From Deinococcales bacterium (GTDB taxonomy: Bacteria > Deinococcota > Deinococci > Deinococcales > JAAFIG01): a stretch of DNA of 64,000 nt. Location: the NCBI GenBank assembly GCA_025352125.1, contig JANXTZ010000013.1:101382-165381 (forward strand). The letters run 5' to 3'. The notes beneath the pieces are model-generated. The model was not told the origin of the DNA, ran no database searches, and saw only the letters and a list, made by a program, of their open reading frames with translations. Position 1 is the stretch's first letter, and every line of letters starts with the position of its first letter. The position numbers and the translations under genes are program-made. Below, in pieces: positions 41,749-51,033 of the stretch.

Positions 41749-42756
41749 TTAAGCATAGGTGATCCTCGGGTCAAAGAGCGCATACAACAAATCGGTCACC
41801 AGGTTGATGATCGAATACGCCATGCCTGCCAGCAGGGTCACACCCATGACCGCCGGAAAGTCGAGGCTGATGGCTGCATCGGTGGTGTAACGCCCAACGC
41901 CGGGCCAACTGAAAATCGTTTCGGTCAAGACTGCGCCCGAAAGCAAACCGCCCAACACGCCACCCAACACGGTCAGCACGGGCAAAAACGCATTTCTGAG
42001 CGCGTGCTTGATGACCACTTGGCTTTGCGACACCCCTTTGGAGCGTGCCGTGCGAATAAAATCTTGACTGAGCGTCTCGAGCATTGAGGCTCGGGTCATG
42101 CGTGCCAGCAGCGCCGAACTGAACGCGCCAAGCACGAACGCGGGCAAAATCAAATGCGCGAGGCTGTCACCGAAAACCTGCCAGTCTCGAGCCAGCAGCG
42201 CGTCAATCCCAACAAAACCTGTCACTCGAGTCGGCGCGATCAGGTAGGCGTCCAGACGCCCGGGTCCGGGCAGGATGCGCAATTTGTTGTGCAAAAACTC
42301 GAGCAGCAAGATTGCCAGCCAGTAAATTGGGGTCGCACCGCCGATCAATGCCAGAAACCGAATGATAAAATCTGGGGGTCTATTTTGATTGAGCGCCGCC
42401 AGAATACCCGCCGGAATGCCGATCAGCGCGGCAATCAACAGCGCCGTGATCGAAAGCTCGAGCGTGCCAGGGAAGAAATCTCGCAAATCGTCGATGATTG
42501 GGCGTCCGGTGCGCAAACTTGTCCCAAGGTCGCCCTGCAACAATCGTCCGACGTAACTAAAATACTGCGCGACAACAGGTTTATCCAAACCATTTTTGAC
42601 CCGAAAATTGGCAATCATTTCATCGGTGGCTTTGTCACCCAGTGCCACCAATGCAGGGTCGCCAGGGACGACTTGCGACAGAAAAAAAGTCGCCACCGAG
42701 ACGCCCCAAACCACGAATAAAACAAAAAATAATCTTCGAATGGTGTAATTGAGCAT
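41749..42756 (-). CDS. dppB: Peptide-type ABC transporter permease (DppB family)
   Basis: 335 aa with six membrane segments. The N-terminal RRLFFVLFVVWGVSVATFFLSQVVPGDPA segment and GDLGTSLRTGRPI are hallmarks of DppB/OppB. The EAA loop is RTARSKGVSQSQVVIKHALRNAFLPVLT. It pairs with DppC to form the pore. Between it and the binding protein upstream is a strong hairpin (42798-42820). Confidence 0.92.
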   Translation of the reverse strand: MLNYTIRRLFFVLFVVWGVSVATFFLSQVVPGDPALVALGDKATDEMIANFRVKNGLDKPVVAQYFSYVGRLLQGDLGTSLRTGRPIIDDLRDFFPGTLELSITALLIAALIGIPAGILAALNQNRPPDFIIRFLALIGGATPIYWLAILLLEFLHNKLRILPGPGRLDAYLIAPTRVTGFVGIDALLARDWQVFGDSLAHLILPAFVLGAFSSALLARMTRASMLETLSQDFIRTARSKGVSQSQVVIKHALRNAFLPVLTVLGGVLGGLLSGAVLTETIFSWPGVGRYTTDAAISLDFPAVMGVTLLAGMAYSIINLVTDLLYALFDPRITYA

Positions 42757-42797
42757 TTATATTTCTCGAGTTTCTTGATGACGATTTTTTATGATTT

Positions 42798-42820
42798 GGG
42801 GAGCGCATTGTGCGCTCCCC
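42798..42820 (-). terminator. Perfect 10-bp hairpin between binding-protein and permease genes
   Basis: GGGGAGCGCA and TGCGCTCCCC around a three-base loop. On the minus strand AAATCATAAAAAAT follows, so no T-run. It more likely reduces read-through or protects the upstream mRNA, giving more binding protein than permease. Confidence 0.55.
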
Positions 42821-42839
42821 TATTCAAATTAAACTGGAA

Positions 42840-44411
42840 TTACTTCTTGGAAATCTTTTCAAACCGCACTTGCCCCTGGGCGTTGCGTTTGTAACCCTGA
42901 ACGGAGGTTGACAAGGTAATTGGCACTTTGGGTTGGTACAAAATGGCGAACGGACCTTCATCAAGTTGCAACTCGGTCAGTTGCTTATACAAAGCTGCAC
43001 GTTTGGTCGAGTTTGTCTCGAGCGCCGCCTGTTGCGCCAGTTTGCTGGCGGTTGGGTTGTTCCAAACGTTGCGCCATGCCAGGCTCTTCGCGCCGAAGTC
43101 GCTCATTGGGGTGGCATTGCCGTCCGGATCGGGAAAGTCCGGACTCCAAGAAACAAGCACCATTTGGGCTTTCTGGGCGCGGTAAATCGGGTAGAGTTCG
43201 GATTGCACGATTTGTTTAATGTTGGCTTTCAGACCAATTTTAGCAAGATCAGATTGAATCTTGGCAGCCAGGTCGGAGCAAGGCACACCCGCCTCACATG
43301 AACCTTGTGGCACGAGCATTTCAAACTCGAAGCCGTTTGGTTTGCCCGCCGCTGTCAACAGTGCTTTGGCTTTCTCGACGTTGACGCTGTAAGGTGTAGC
43401 AGCATTAAAGCCGAATAAACCGGCAGGGATAATAGTTTGAACTTTACGGGCGTAACCGCCAGCCAATGAATTCACGATGCTGTCCTGATCCACAGCCCAA
43501 CGGACGGCTTGACGAACTCGAGCGTCCTCAAACAAACTGCCCGCCCCAGAGTTCATGCCCAAGTATTGCAAACGCAAGGAATCGGCTTTGTAAACCACAA
43601 ATTTGGAATCTGTTGCTTTGGCTTTCACCATGTCTGGTGTGAGGTCTCCAGCAATGTCAATTTCACCGCTCTCGAGTGCGATTTTTTGGGTGTTGGCTTC
43701 CTTCATTTCGCGCAAGATGATGCGACTCAAACGGGGCAACAACCTCGAGTTTTTGTTGGCATCCAGTACCACTTGTTGGCTTTGATCCCAACGGTTAAGC
43801 ACATAAGGTCCTGAGCCTGCTGAGTTGGTCTTCAACCATGCTGAACCGTAATCGTTGTTGACGACGTGCGATTTGACCACCACGCTGTCCACGATTCCAC
43901 CAATGTTAAAGGTCAACAGGTTTAAAAATGCGGCTGGACTGGCAGTTTTTGGCAACGTGACTTCAACTGTATTTTTGTTGATCGCTTTGGTGCTACCAAC
44001 TTTCATGTTTGCCACGTCAGTAAACAAAAATGAACCGTTGCCTTTAAGTGCAATCGCACGGTCAAAAGTGTAAATCACGTCATCGGCGGTTACAGAATTG
44101 CCAGACGCGAATTTTTCATTACGCAAATTAAATGTAACTTTCCAAGCATCGCCAGCGTCTTTTGTGCTCCACTTTGTGGCAATGCTGGGCTTGAGTGTGG
44201 ATAAATCCTCGCCGTCAAACTTGACCAGTGTTTCGTATACGTTATCGAGAATCAAACCACTCGAGAATTCGTAACTTAAACCAGGATCGAGCGTGATCAG
44301 ATCACTCGAATCCAAACCGTACACCAGCGTACTCGAGCGTGAATTTTGAGCCACGCCCACCGCGAGTAAACCAATGCCCACCAATACTGCCGCCCCAATA
44401 CGTTTTCGCAT
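42840..44411 (-). CDS. Family 5 solute-binding protein (peptide/oligopeptide), copy 1
   Basis: 523 aa with a signal peptide (VLVGIGLLAVGVAQ). SBP_bac_5 features: LVYGLDSSDLITLDPGLSYEF, a translocating lobe with NKNTVEVTLPKTASPAAFLNLL, and DFPDPDGNATPMSDFGAKS late in the protein. It is closely similar along its whole length to the next gene, which indicates a tandem duplication. AGGAGGGG precedes the ATG. Confidence 0.92.
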   Translation of the reverse strand: MRKRIGAAVLVGIGLLAVGVAQNSRSSTLVYGLDSSDLITLDPGLSYEFSSGLILDNVYETLVKFDGEDLSTLKPSIATKWSTKDAGDAWKVTFNLRNEKFASGNSVTADDVIYTFDRAIALKGNGSFLFTDVANMKVGSTKAINKNTVEVTLPKTASPAAFLNLLTFNIGGIVDSVVVKSHVVNNDYGSAWLKTNSAGSGPYVLNRWDQSQQVVLDANKNSRLLPRLSRIILREMKEANTQKIALESGEIDIAGDLTPDMVKAKATDSKFVVYKADSLRLQYLGMNSGAGSLFEDARVRQAVRWAVDQDSIVNSLAGGYARKVQTIIPAGLFGFNAATPYSVNVEKAKALLTAAGKPNGFEFEMLVPQGSCEAGVPCSDLAAKIQSDLAKIGLKANIKQIVQSELYPIYRAQKAQMVLVSWSPDFPDPDGNATPMSDFGAKSLAWRNVWNNPTASKLAQQAALETNSTKRAALYKQLTELQLDEGPFAILYQPKVPITLSTSVQGYKRNAQGQVRFEKISKK

Positions 44412-44526
44412 ACACCCCTCCTCATTTGAATAACTTTTTCAGTCTACGCTATTTCAATCACTATGGTTGACACTGGCGTGACTTTTTGACTGCGTTCAAA
44501 TGGCTGGAGCTTAAAGTAAGTAAAAC

Positions 44527-44568
44527 AAAAATCTCGAGCTGAGCATCTTTGCCCACCTCGAGATTTTT
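44527..44568 (-). terminator. CTCGAG-armed terminator after binding protein copy 2
   Basis: AAAAATCTCGAG (44527-44538) and CTCGAGATTTTT (44557-44568) form a perfect 12-bp stem with an 18-base loop. On the minus strand TTTTTGTTTTA follows. Confidence 0.7.
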
Positions 44569-44574
44569 AATCAA

Positions 44575-46152
44575 CTACTGCTTGGAGATTTTTTCAAACC
44601 GAATCTGATTTTGTGCGTTGCGCAAGTAACCTTTGACGGCTTTGCTTAAAGTCACCGAAACGGTGGGTTGGAACAGAATCGCAAATGGTCCATCCTCGAG
44701 TTGCAGTTCGGTCAATTGCTTGTACAGCGCAGCGCGTTTGCTTGGGTTTGGCTCGAGTGCCGCTTTTTGCGCCAAGCTGCCCGCCGTTGGGTTGTTCCAG
44801 ACATTGCGCCACGCCAGGCTTTTTGCGCCGAAGTCGCTCATTGGGGTGGCGTTGCCGTCTGGATCGGGAAAATCCGGTGACCAGTCAACCAGCACCATCG
44901 TGGCTTTTTGGGCGCGGTAAAGTGGGTACAGTTCGGAATCGACCAGTTGCTTGATGTTGGCTTTCAAACCGATTTTGGCGAGATCAGACTGAATTTTGGC
45001 TGCCAGGTCGGCGCAAGGAATTCCTGCCAAGCACGCGCCCTGAGGCGTCAGCATGTCAAACTCGAAGCCGCCCTCTTTGCCTGCGGCTTTCAGCAGTTCT
45101 TTGGCTTTTTCGGGGTTCAGGTTGTACGGGGTTGCAGGGTTAAAACCAAACAAACCCGCCGGAATAATGGTTTGCACCTTGCGGGCGTTGCCGCCAGCCA
45201 AACTTTTGATGATACCGTCCTGGTCAAGCGCATAACGCACCGCCTGACGAACCCGAGCGTCCTTGAACGGGCTGGCATCGCCAACGTTCATGCCGAGGTA
45301 CTGAAGATTTAAGGAATCGGCTTTGTAAACATTGAATTTGCTCTCACTGGCTTTGGCTTTCACCATGTCTGGCGTTAAATTATCCGCAATGTCAATCTCG
45401 CCGCTCTCGAGGGCAATTTTTTGGGTGTTGGCTTCCTTGATCTCGCGCAAGATGACACGGCTGAGACGAGGCAGCAACCTCGAGTTCTTGTTGGCGTCCA
45501 AAACCACAGATTGGCTTTGATCCCAACGGTTCAAAACGTATGGTCCAGAACCCGCCGAGTTGCGTTTGAGCCAGTTGGTGCCATAATCGTTGTCCACAAC
45601 GTGGGTTTTGACAACTGCACTGTCCACAATGCCGCCGATGTTGAAGGTTAAGAGGTTCAGGAACGCGGCTGGGCTGGCGGTTTTTGGAAAGCTGACCTCG
45701 ACCGTGTTCTTGTTGACCGCTTTGGTGCTGCCGACTTTCATGTTGGCAACGCTGGTGAACAAAAATGAACCAGGTCCTTTCATGGCTATCGCGCGGTCGA
45801 AGGTGTAGACCACGTCGTCGCTGGTGACAGGGTTGCCCGAGGCAAATTTCTGATTGCGCAAATTGAATGTGACCTTCCAAACGTCGCCCGCGTCTTTGGT
45901 CGTCCATTTGGTCGCAATGCTCGGCTGGAGCGTGGACAAATCCTCGCCTTCAAATTTCACCAGCGTTTCGTACAGGTTGTTCGTGACCAAACTGCCCGCA
46001 AATTCGTAACTTTGACCAGGGTCGAGGGTGATCAGCCCAGAGAAATCTCCACCGTATATCAGGGTGCTCGAGCGGGAGTTCTGAGCCGTCACACCGACGG
46101 TCAACAATCCGATACCGAGCAGCGCTGCCACCGCACCCAAACGCTTGTTCAT
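44575..46152 (-). CDS. Family 5 solute-binding protein (peptide/oligopeptide), copy 2
   Basis: 525 aa, signal peptide ALLGIGLLTVGVTAQ. Same domain layout as copy 1, with nearly identical blocks such as NSRSSTLxYG, SPAAFLNLLTFNIGGIVDS and PDFPDPDGNATPMSDFGAKS. Differences cluster in the surface loops, so ligand preference may have shifted. The start at 46152 has AGAGGAG upstream; a 27-codon in-frame extension is rejected. First gene of the transport operon, with a promoter at 46250-46278. Confidence 0.92.
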   Translation of the reverse strand: MNKRLGAVAALLGIGLLTVGVTAQNSRSSTLIYGGDFSGLITLDPGQSYEFAGSLVTNNLYETLVKFEGEDLSTLQPSIATKWTTKDAGDVWKVTFNLRNQKFASGNPVTSDDVVYTFDRAIAMKGPGSFLFTSVANMKVGSTKAVNKNTVEVSFPKTASPAAFLNLLTFNIGGIVDSAVVKTHVVDNDYGTNWLKRNSAGSGPYVLNRWDQSQSVVLDANKNSRLLPRLSRVILREIKEANTQKIALESGEIDIADNLTPDMVKAKASESKFNVYKADSLNLQYLGMNVGDASPFKDARVRQAVRYALDQDGIIKSLAGGNARKVQTIIPAGLFGFNPATPYNLNPEKAKELLKAAGKEGGFEFDMLTPQGACLAGIPCADLAAKIQSDLAKIGLKANIKQLVDSELYPLYRAQKATMVLVDWSPDFPDPDGNATPMSDFGAKSLAWRNVWNNPTAGSLAQKAALEPNPSKRAALYKQLTELQLEDGPFAILFQPTVSVTLSKAVKGYLRNAQNQIRFEKISKQ

Positions 46153-46249
46153 AGGTTCTCCTCTTTTAGAATTGCAAGCTGTATGCGTTTGAAATGGAGC
46201 ATCTGTCCCTCGAGCGCACTTGCCGTTTTGCAATTTTTCTTGCTAGATT

Positions 46250-46278
46250 AGACTATCATTTTGAAATTTATTTTGCAA
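46250..46278 (-). promoter_or_regulatory. Promoter of the transport operon
   Basis: On the minus strand TTGCAA (46273-46278), 17 bases, TAGTCT (46250-46255). TTTTGCAAT occurs twice in this divergent region (from 46226 and 46271) and could be part of an RpiR site. For rpiR on the plus strand TAAAAT at 46301-46306 is a -10 candidate. Confidence 0.55.
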
Positions 46279-46346
46279 TCTCGAGCGTTGCGAAAAACCG
46301 TAAAATAAAGCCTTCAAACATCTCAAATCTCGAGATTGGAAAACAT

Positions 46347-47156
46347 ATGACCCTGCGCGAACGCATTGACCACAACACCAGCGAATTCTCGCCATCCGAC
46401 CACCAAATTGCCGCGCATTTTCTGGCAAACCTCGAGGCAACACTTTTACTTTCGGGCGCAGAACTTGCCAGCCAACTCGAGACCAGTCCCTCGAGCATCA
46501 CACGGTTTGCGCAGCGCCTCGGGTTTGAAGGTTACCCAGATTTGCGCCGCGCCCTGCGCCGCGAACTGCGCGAACAACAAGCGCCGTCCGTGCCAACCAT
46601 CAAAGAGGGCGTTTTTGCCGCCTACTGGCAGCGCGAGAAACAAAACCTCGAGGAACTCAGCCGCACCTCTGACATTTTGCTCGAGCGCGTCTGTGAGGTG
46701 CTGGCAACTGCAAGGCGCGTCTGGATTCTGGGATCACGTTCCAACAAAGGTCACGCCATTTTGACCCAAGAATTGCTCTCGAGCGTCCGCACCGAGGTCA
46801 GGCTGCTCGAGCCGAGCACCATGTTCAGCCCCGAAATTCTACTGGATGCCAGCAACGACGACACCGTGCTGGTTTTTTCGACGCGGCGTTACGCCAGGTC
46901 AAGCACCCAAATCGCCACAACTTTAAAAGCTCGAGGGGCAAGTATTTTGCTGGTCACGGACAACGGCGCATCGCCACTGCTGCCGCTGGCAAGCCATATT
47001 TTGCGTGTCCCAACCCAAGCCATCAGTCAATACGGCGCTTCGGGTTTGATGTCCAGCCTCGCGCACCTGCTGGTGATCGGCACGGCGCAACGGTGTGATA
47101 CCAGCCGACGGGAACAACTCGAGGGATTGCTGGAAGAATTGTCTGTTTTTGAATGA
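46347..47156 (+). CDS. RpiR-family transcriptional regulator
   Basis: 269 aa. N-terminal helix-turn-helix (about 1-75, with SGAELASQLETSPSSITRFAQRLGFEGYPDLRRALRREL) followed by a SIS phosphosugar-binding domain (about 110-260, with RRVWILGSRSNKGHA and VLVFSTRRYARSS). RpiR proteins sense sugar phosphates. Divergent from the ABC operon, so it probably controls it, which raises the possibility of amino-sugar peptides (muropeptides) as substrates. Start at 46347 chosen by the RpiR N-terminal consensus. Confidence 0.88.
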   Translation: MTLRERIDHNTSEFSPSDHQIAAHFLANLEATLLLSGAELASQLETSPSSITRFAQRLGFEGYPDLRRALRRELREQQAPSVPTIKEGVFAAYWQREKQNLEELSRTSDILLERVCEVLATARRVWILGSRSNKGHAILTQELLSSVRTEVRLLEPSTMFSPEILLDASNDDTVLVFSTRRYARSSTQIATTLKARGASILLVTDNGASPLLPLASHILRVPTQAISQYGASGLMSSLAHLLVIGTAQRCDTSRREQLEGLLEELSVFE

Positions 47157-47208
47157 AAACTCACTCGAGGTACGCCATTTGCTCGAGTCAAAATCTTGTG
47201 CCATGACG

Positions 47209-47214
47209 TATGCT
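47209..47214 (+). promoter_or_regulatory. rqcH -10 box (leaderless type)
   Basis: TATGCT eight bases before ATG 47223. Confidence 0.4.
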
Positions 47215-47222
47215 GCCTGCCT

Positions 47223-48788
47223 ATGGAAGGTTTGTTCATCGCCAAAATTCTCGAGGAATTGGAAGTGCTTTTACCGGCACGCAATTTGGGTTGGGTGTTC
47301 CCAAACGAAACCACCGCCGCCTTGTTGCTCGAGCCTGTCGCAAAAAATGCCAAGCCTTTCAATTTGGTCTTCGCATACCGTCCGCCAACACCAGCCTTGT
47401 ACCTGAACCGCGACAAGCTCGAGGGCAGTGCGGTCAATGCGTTTGGACGGGCGCTCGATGGTCGGGTCAAGGGAACGCTCGAGCGGGTGTCGCAACTCAA
47501 ACTTGACCGTGTGGTGATGCTCGAGTTTGCGGACGCGCCAGGTTTTGTAGCGCTGCCTGCCGTGCGGGTGCTGTTCGAGTTGACTGGACGGAACACCAAC
47601 ATGCTGATGCTCGAGCCTGGGACGGGTTTTGAGGGCAAGATTCTGGCGGCGGCAAGAGAAATTACGGGTGACCGAAACCGTTACCGACAAATACGCACAG
47701 GTGGACAGTACACCGCGCCGCCACCGTATGAAAAGCTAGACCCCAGAACCGCCAGCGACGCCGAATTGCGCGAAAAACTGATTGACAAACCAATCCTTGG
47801 TTGGGCGAAACAATTGGATGGCTTGGGTCCGAGTTTGGCGCAAGAACTCGAGTACCGTGCTGGAAAATTTGAGGGCACAGAATTTGAACGCGGCTTGATT
47901 GCACTCAGGGCGTTGACCGCAAACCCCAGCCTCTCGAGCGAGCAAAGCTTGTCCGACCAAGCCCGAGGTCGCGCCAATGAAGACCGCCTGATTGCCCTGC
48001 GCAGGACTTTGCGCGAACCGCTCGAGAAACGCGCCAAATTGCTCGAGAAGCAACTTGAAGATGTCAGTCGCGCCCGCGAAGCTTTATTGGAGGCTTGGCA
48101 AGCCCGAGAGTGGGCGGATACCCTGCTGGCATTCGTGCGCGACGTGCCGACAGGAATCTCTAGCGTCAACCTGCCCAATTTGTACGGCGCTGGCGAGGTG
48201 CAGATTCCACTCGAGCCAACCCTTGACACCGCCCAGAATGCCAACAAATTGTACGCCCGAGCGCGACGCCGCGAGGAGGTTTTTGCAAAACTCGAGGAAC
48301 GCGAACCCGCATTGCTTCAAACCCAACGTGAAATTCTGGACTTGCTGGCGACGCTCGAGACCGCCAACATCAGCAAACTCGAAAAACTGCTCGAAGCCGA
48401 CGACAACAACCGCGAAGCGCCACCCGCCGTCGGAATGCGCTTCAAGACCAAAAGTGGCTTTGAGGTGTTGGTTGGACGCAACGACAAAGAAAACGATGTT
48501 CTGACCCACAAGCTGGCGAAAAGCATGGATGTCTGGATGCACGTTCAGGGCTACCCTGGTTCGCACGTGATCGTTCGCGCCAAAAACCGTGAAGTGCCAT
48601 TTACCGACATTCTCGAGGCTGCCAGCATCGCCGCGCATTTCAGCAAAGCCAAAGGCAGCACCAATGTTCCAGTCGATTACACGCTCGCCAAAAGCGTTTG
48701 GCGTCCCAAGGGTGCTCGAGCGGGAGCGGTGTACTTTAGCCATCAAAAAACGGTGTTTGTCGAACCTGGCTTGCCTGGAAGGGTTTGA
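47223..48788 (+). CDS. rqcH: NFACT-family RqcH / fibronectin-binding-like protein
   Basis: 521 aa. NFACT-N domain opens MEGLFIAKILEELEVLLP and includes GRALDGRVKG. A long helical central part (about 240-400) contains coiled coil. The C-terminal NFACT-R domain carries VWMHVQGYPGSHVIVRAK, with the DVWxHxxxxPGxH signature. RqcH binds stalled 50S-peptidyl-tRNA and adds alanine tails in ribosome quality control; older annotation is fibronectin-binding protein A. Start 47223 chosen because the family begins at this Met and TATGCT lies upstream. Confidence 0.92.
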   Translation: MEGLFIAKILEELEVLLPARNLGWVFPNETTAALLLEPVAKNAKPFNLVFAYRPPTPALYLNRDKLEGSAVNAFGRALDGRVKGTLERVSQLKLDRVVMLEFADAPGFVALPAVRVLFELTGRNTNMLMLEPGTGFEGKILAAAREITGDRNRYRQIRTGGQYTAPPPYEKLDPRTASDAELREKLIDKPILGWAKQLDGLGPSLAQELEYRAGKFEGTEFERGLIALRALTANPSLSSEQSLSDQARGRANEDRLIALRRTLREPLEKRAKLLEKQLEDVSRAREALLEAWQAREWADTLLAFVRDVPTGISSVNLPNLYGAGEVQIPLEPTLDTAQNANKLYARARRREEVFAKLEEREPALLQTQREILDLLATLETANISKLEKLLEADDNNREAPPAVGMRFKTKSGFEVLVGRNDKENDVLTHKLAKSMDVWMHVQGYPGSHVIVRAKNREVPFTDILEAASIAAHFSKAKGSTNVPVDYTLAKSVWRPKGARAGAVYFSHQKTVFVEPGLPGRV

Positions 48789-48893
48789 ACCAGATTCTGG
48801 TTTGCAGTGAATTGTTGGTTCGCTCGAGTTACTTTTGTATTCTGAAATCAGGATTTTGTTGACAGTCAAGTCCTCAGTACGCCAAAACACCAA

Positions 48894-48923
48894 TTGTTGT
48901 CCCATCATTTGCACTGTTAAACT
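48894..48923 (+). promoter_or_regulatory. Promoter of the serine hydrolase gene
   Basis: TTGTTG (48894-48899), 18 bases, extended -10 TGT-TAAACT (hexamer 48918-48923). A GGGGG ribosome site precedes the ATG. Confidence 0.4.
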
Positions 48924-48967
48924 CGGCGAGCGGTTTTCAGCAGAAAAAAAGCTGGTCGGGGGTTTTC

Positions 48968-50011
48968 ATGGATCAAATAGAGTTCGCAAAAATTTTAGAT
49001 GACCTCACCCGCGCAAAATCCTTTTCTGGCGTTGTTTCAATCCGTTGGCGGGATAATATACTGTATGAAAAAGCCTGCGGCTACGCTGACCACAGCAACA
49101 AACTCGAGAATGAAATAGGTACACGTTTTGGTATTGCCTCTGGCACAAAATTTCTGACCGCCTTGGCAATTGGAAAACTGATTGACACAAAAAAGCTGGC
49201 ATTTTCAACACCATTAAAAGACTGTATTCCGTATCAATTTCCAAATTATGCCGCAGAAATTACCGTTGGACACCTGCTCAATCACACGTCTGGCATTCCC
49301 GATTATTACGATGAAGAAAAAATCACAGACTTTGAAAATTTTGCGCTCAGCGTCCCGACGTACAACTTAAAGACCCTTCGGGATTATCTGCCAACGTTTC
49401 CTGATGAACCCATGAAATTCACGCCTGGAACAAAATTTTCGTATTGCAATGGCGGATTTATTCTGTTGGGTCTTGTGATTGAAGAGATCACTGGCATGAC
49501 ATACCAAGATTATGTGACGCAAGAAATTTTGAAACCAATTGGCATGAAAGACTCAGGATTTTTCTGGCTGAACAAACTGCCCGAAAAAACAGCTTTGGGG
49601 TATTTGAATGATGCGGCAGGTTGGCGCACCAATATTTATAATTTGCCAATTGTTGGTGGTTCAGACGGTGGTGTGTTCACCACTGTTCAAGACATATCCA
49701 TTTTATGGAACGCATTTTTTGATTGTCAACTTTTATCAAAAGAGTTGGTTGAAATCTACACTCAACCGTCGGTCAAAGTCGAATCTGAGGGCGAAAATAC
49801 CCATTACGGTTATGGACTCTGGATTCATGAAGATGAACACCAAACTCGAGAGGTGTACATCTTGGGCGGTGATGCTGGGGTTTCTTTTCGGTCTGGTGTG
49901 AACCGAACACAAAACCTTCAGAGCACCATTGTCTCAAACACCACCAACGGCGTTTGGACGATTCTCAAAGAAGTGAATGCCGCACTGCGTGATTTGCAGC
50001 CCCAGGCGTAA
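48968..50011 (+). CDS. Beta-lactamase-like serine hydrolase (class C/PBP4* family)
   Basis: 347 aa. SxxK motif as ASGTKFL (about 57-63), YxN as YCNGGF (about 158-163), and a late GGDAGV segment at the place of the KTG triad. This family includes esterases, D-aminopeptidases and beta-lactamases; activity cannot be told. No signal peptide. Lower G+C and only two CTCGAG in 1044 bp, unlike neighbours, and it uses AAA/GAA-rich codons, which suggests recent acquisition. Confidence 0.88.
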   Translation: MDQIEFAKILDDLTRAKSFSGVVSIRWRDNILYEKACGYADHSNKLENEIGTRFGIASGTKFLTALAIGKLIDTKKLAFSTPLKDCIPYQFPNYAAEITVGHLLNHTSGIPDYYDEEKITDFENFALSVPTYNLKTLRDYLPTFPDEPMKFTPGTKFSYCNGGFILLGLVIEEITGMTYQDYVTQEILKPIGMKDSGFFWLNKLPEKTALGYLNDAAGWRTNIYNLPIVGGSDGGVFTTVQDISILWNAFFDCQLLSKELVEIYTQPSVKVESEGENTHYGYGLWIHEDEHQTREVYILGGDAGVSFRSGVNRTQNLQSTIVSNTTNGVWTILKEVNAALRDLQPQA

Positions 50012-50138
50012 CATTTTTGTCATGTCTCGAGCTTTGGCACAAAGCAACAATCTTGTGTTGCGCTTAGAGCATCAGATTGACAAAAATGAGTTGGCATCCC
50101 AAAGGTGCTCGAGCGTGAAGAGGTTTGGAGGAACTCAT

Positions 50139-50945
50139 ATGGAAATCCGCCCTTTCGCTCGAGCCGATTTGCAAACGCTTGAACCTTTGCTGCTGGCGTC
50201 TTACGGCAACAGCGAATTTGCGCTTGCAGACGAATTTGAGTATTTTCCAGAACCAGCCCCAAATGATTGGTTTTGGCTTGAGGACGCTGGGACAGCTATT
50301 GGTTTTTTACGTTGTTTCCCATCAGGAAAAGATTTGAATGTCGCAGAGATTTACGCGTCCAGCGAAGCCGCTCTCGAAATGTTACTCGAGCATTTCAAAA
50401 GCCATCAGATTCAAGGCTCAAAGTTACTTCGTTTTGATTTGAAAGCCGAGCATACAAACCTCGAGACACTTGTTCGCATCTACGCCACAGTGGTCACAGA
50501 AAAACATTTTCGGCGTTTTGGACTTGCACTCCCTTCAGGTCCAACCGCAAAACTCCAACCTTGCAGAACCTCAAATTTGATAGAGCTACAACATGTGCTG
50601 GGTACGCTCATGCACTATTCGCTCGAACTTTTGCAAACACTTTTAGATCAAGGCTGGTTAAGGGTCATCGAATTTGAAAACATGCCAGTCACGGCACTCT
50701 GTCTTGAGGCTCGAGACAGCAACAGCCTTGAGGTGACAGCGCTCGCAACGCATCCTGATTTTCGACAACGCGGCTTCGCTCGAGCCTTGCTTGAACGCGT
50801 GAAAGAAGATGTTGCTGGCGTTTGTGACCACATTCGTTTACAAGTGAATGCAGATAACATTGCTGCAATCCGCCTTTATGAAAGCGCTGGTTTTAAAGAA
50901 ATTCCACACGAACAAGAATTATGGTTGTACACACGTTGGGATTGA
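50139..50945 (+). CDS. GNAT-family N-acetyltransferase
   Basis: 268 aa. The C-terminal part (about 195-265) is a clear GNAT domain: VTALATHPDFRQRGFARALLE contains the acetyl-CoA loop R-x-x-G-x-A, followed by NADNIAAIRLYESAGFKE. The N-terminal 130 residues may be a degenerate second GNAT domain. GGAGG precedes the ATG at 50139. Substrate unknown. Confidence 0.88.
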   Translation: MEIRPFARADLQTLEPLLLASYGNSEFALADEFEYFPEPAPNDWFWLEDAGTAIGFLRCFPSGKDLNVAEIYASSEAALEMLLEHFKSHQIQGSKLLRFDLKAEHTNLETLVRIYATVVTEKHFRRFGLALPSGPTAKLQPCRTSNLIELQHVLGTLMHYSLELLQTLLDQGWLRVIEFENMPVTALCLEARDSNSLEVTALATHPDFRQRGFARALLERVKEDVAGVCDHIRLQVNADNIAAIRLYESAGFKEIPHEQELWLYTRWD

Positions 50946-51033
50946 TTTCTCGTGCACCTGAGAATTCTTCTCGAAACCCAAGCGGGTGTTTTACGAATCT
51001 GGATTGCTTGAAAAAGTGTCGTCAGGCTCGAGA

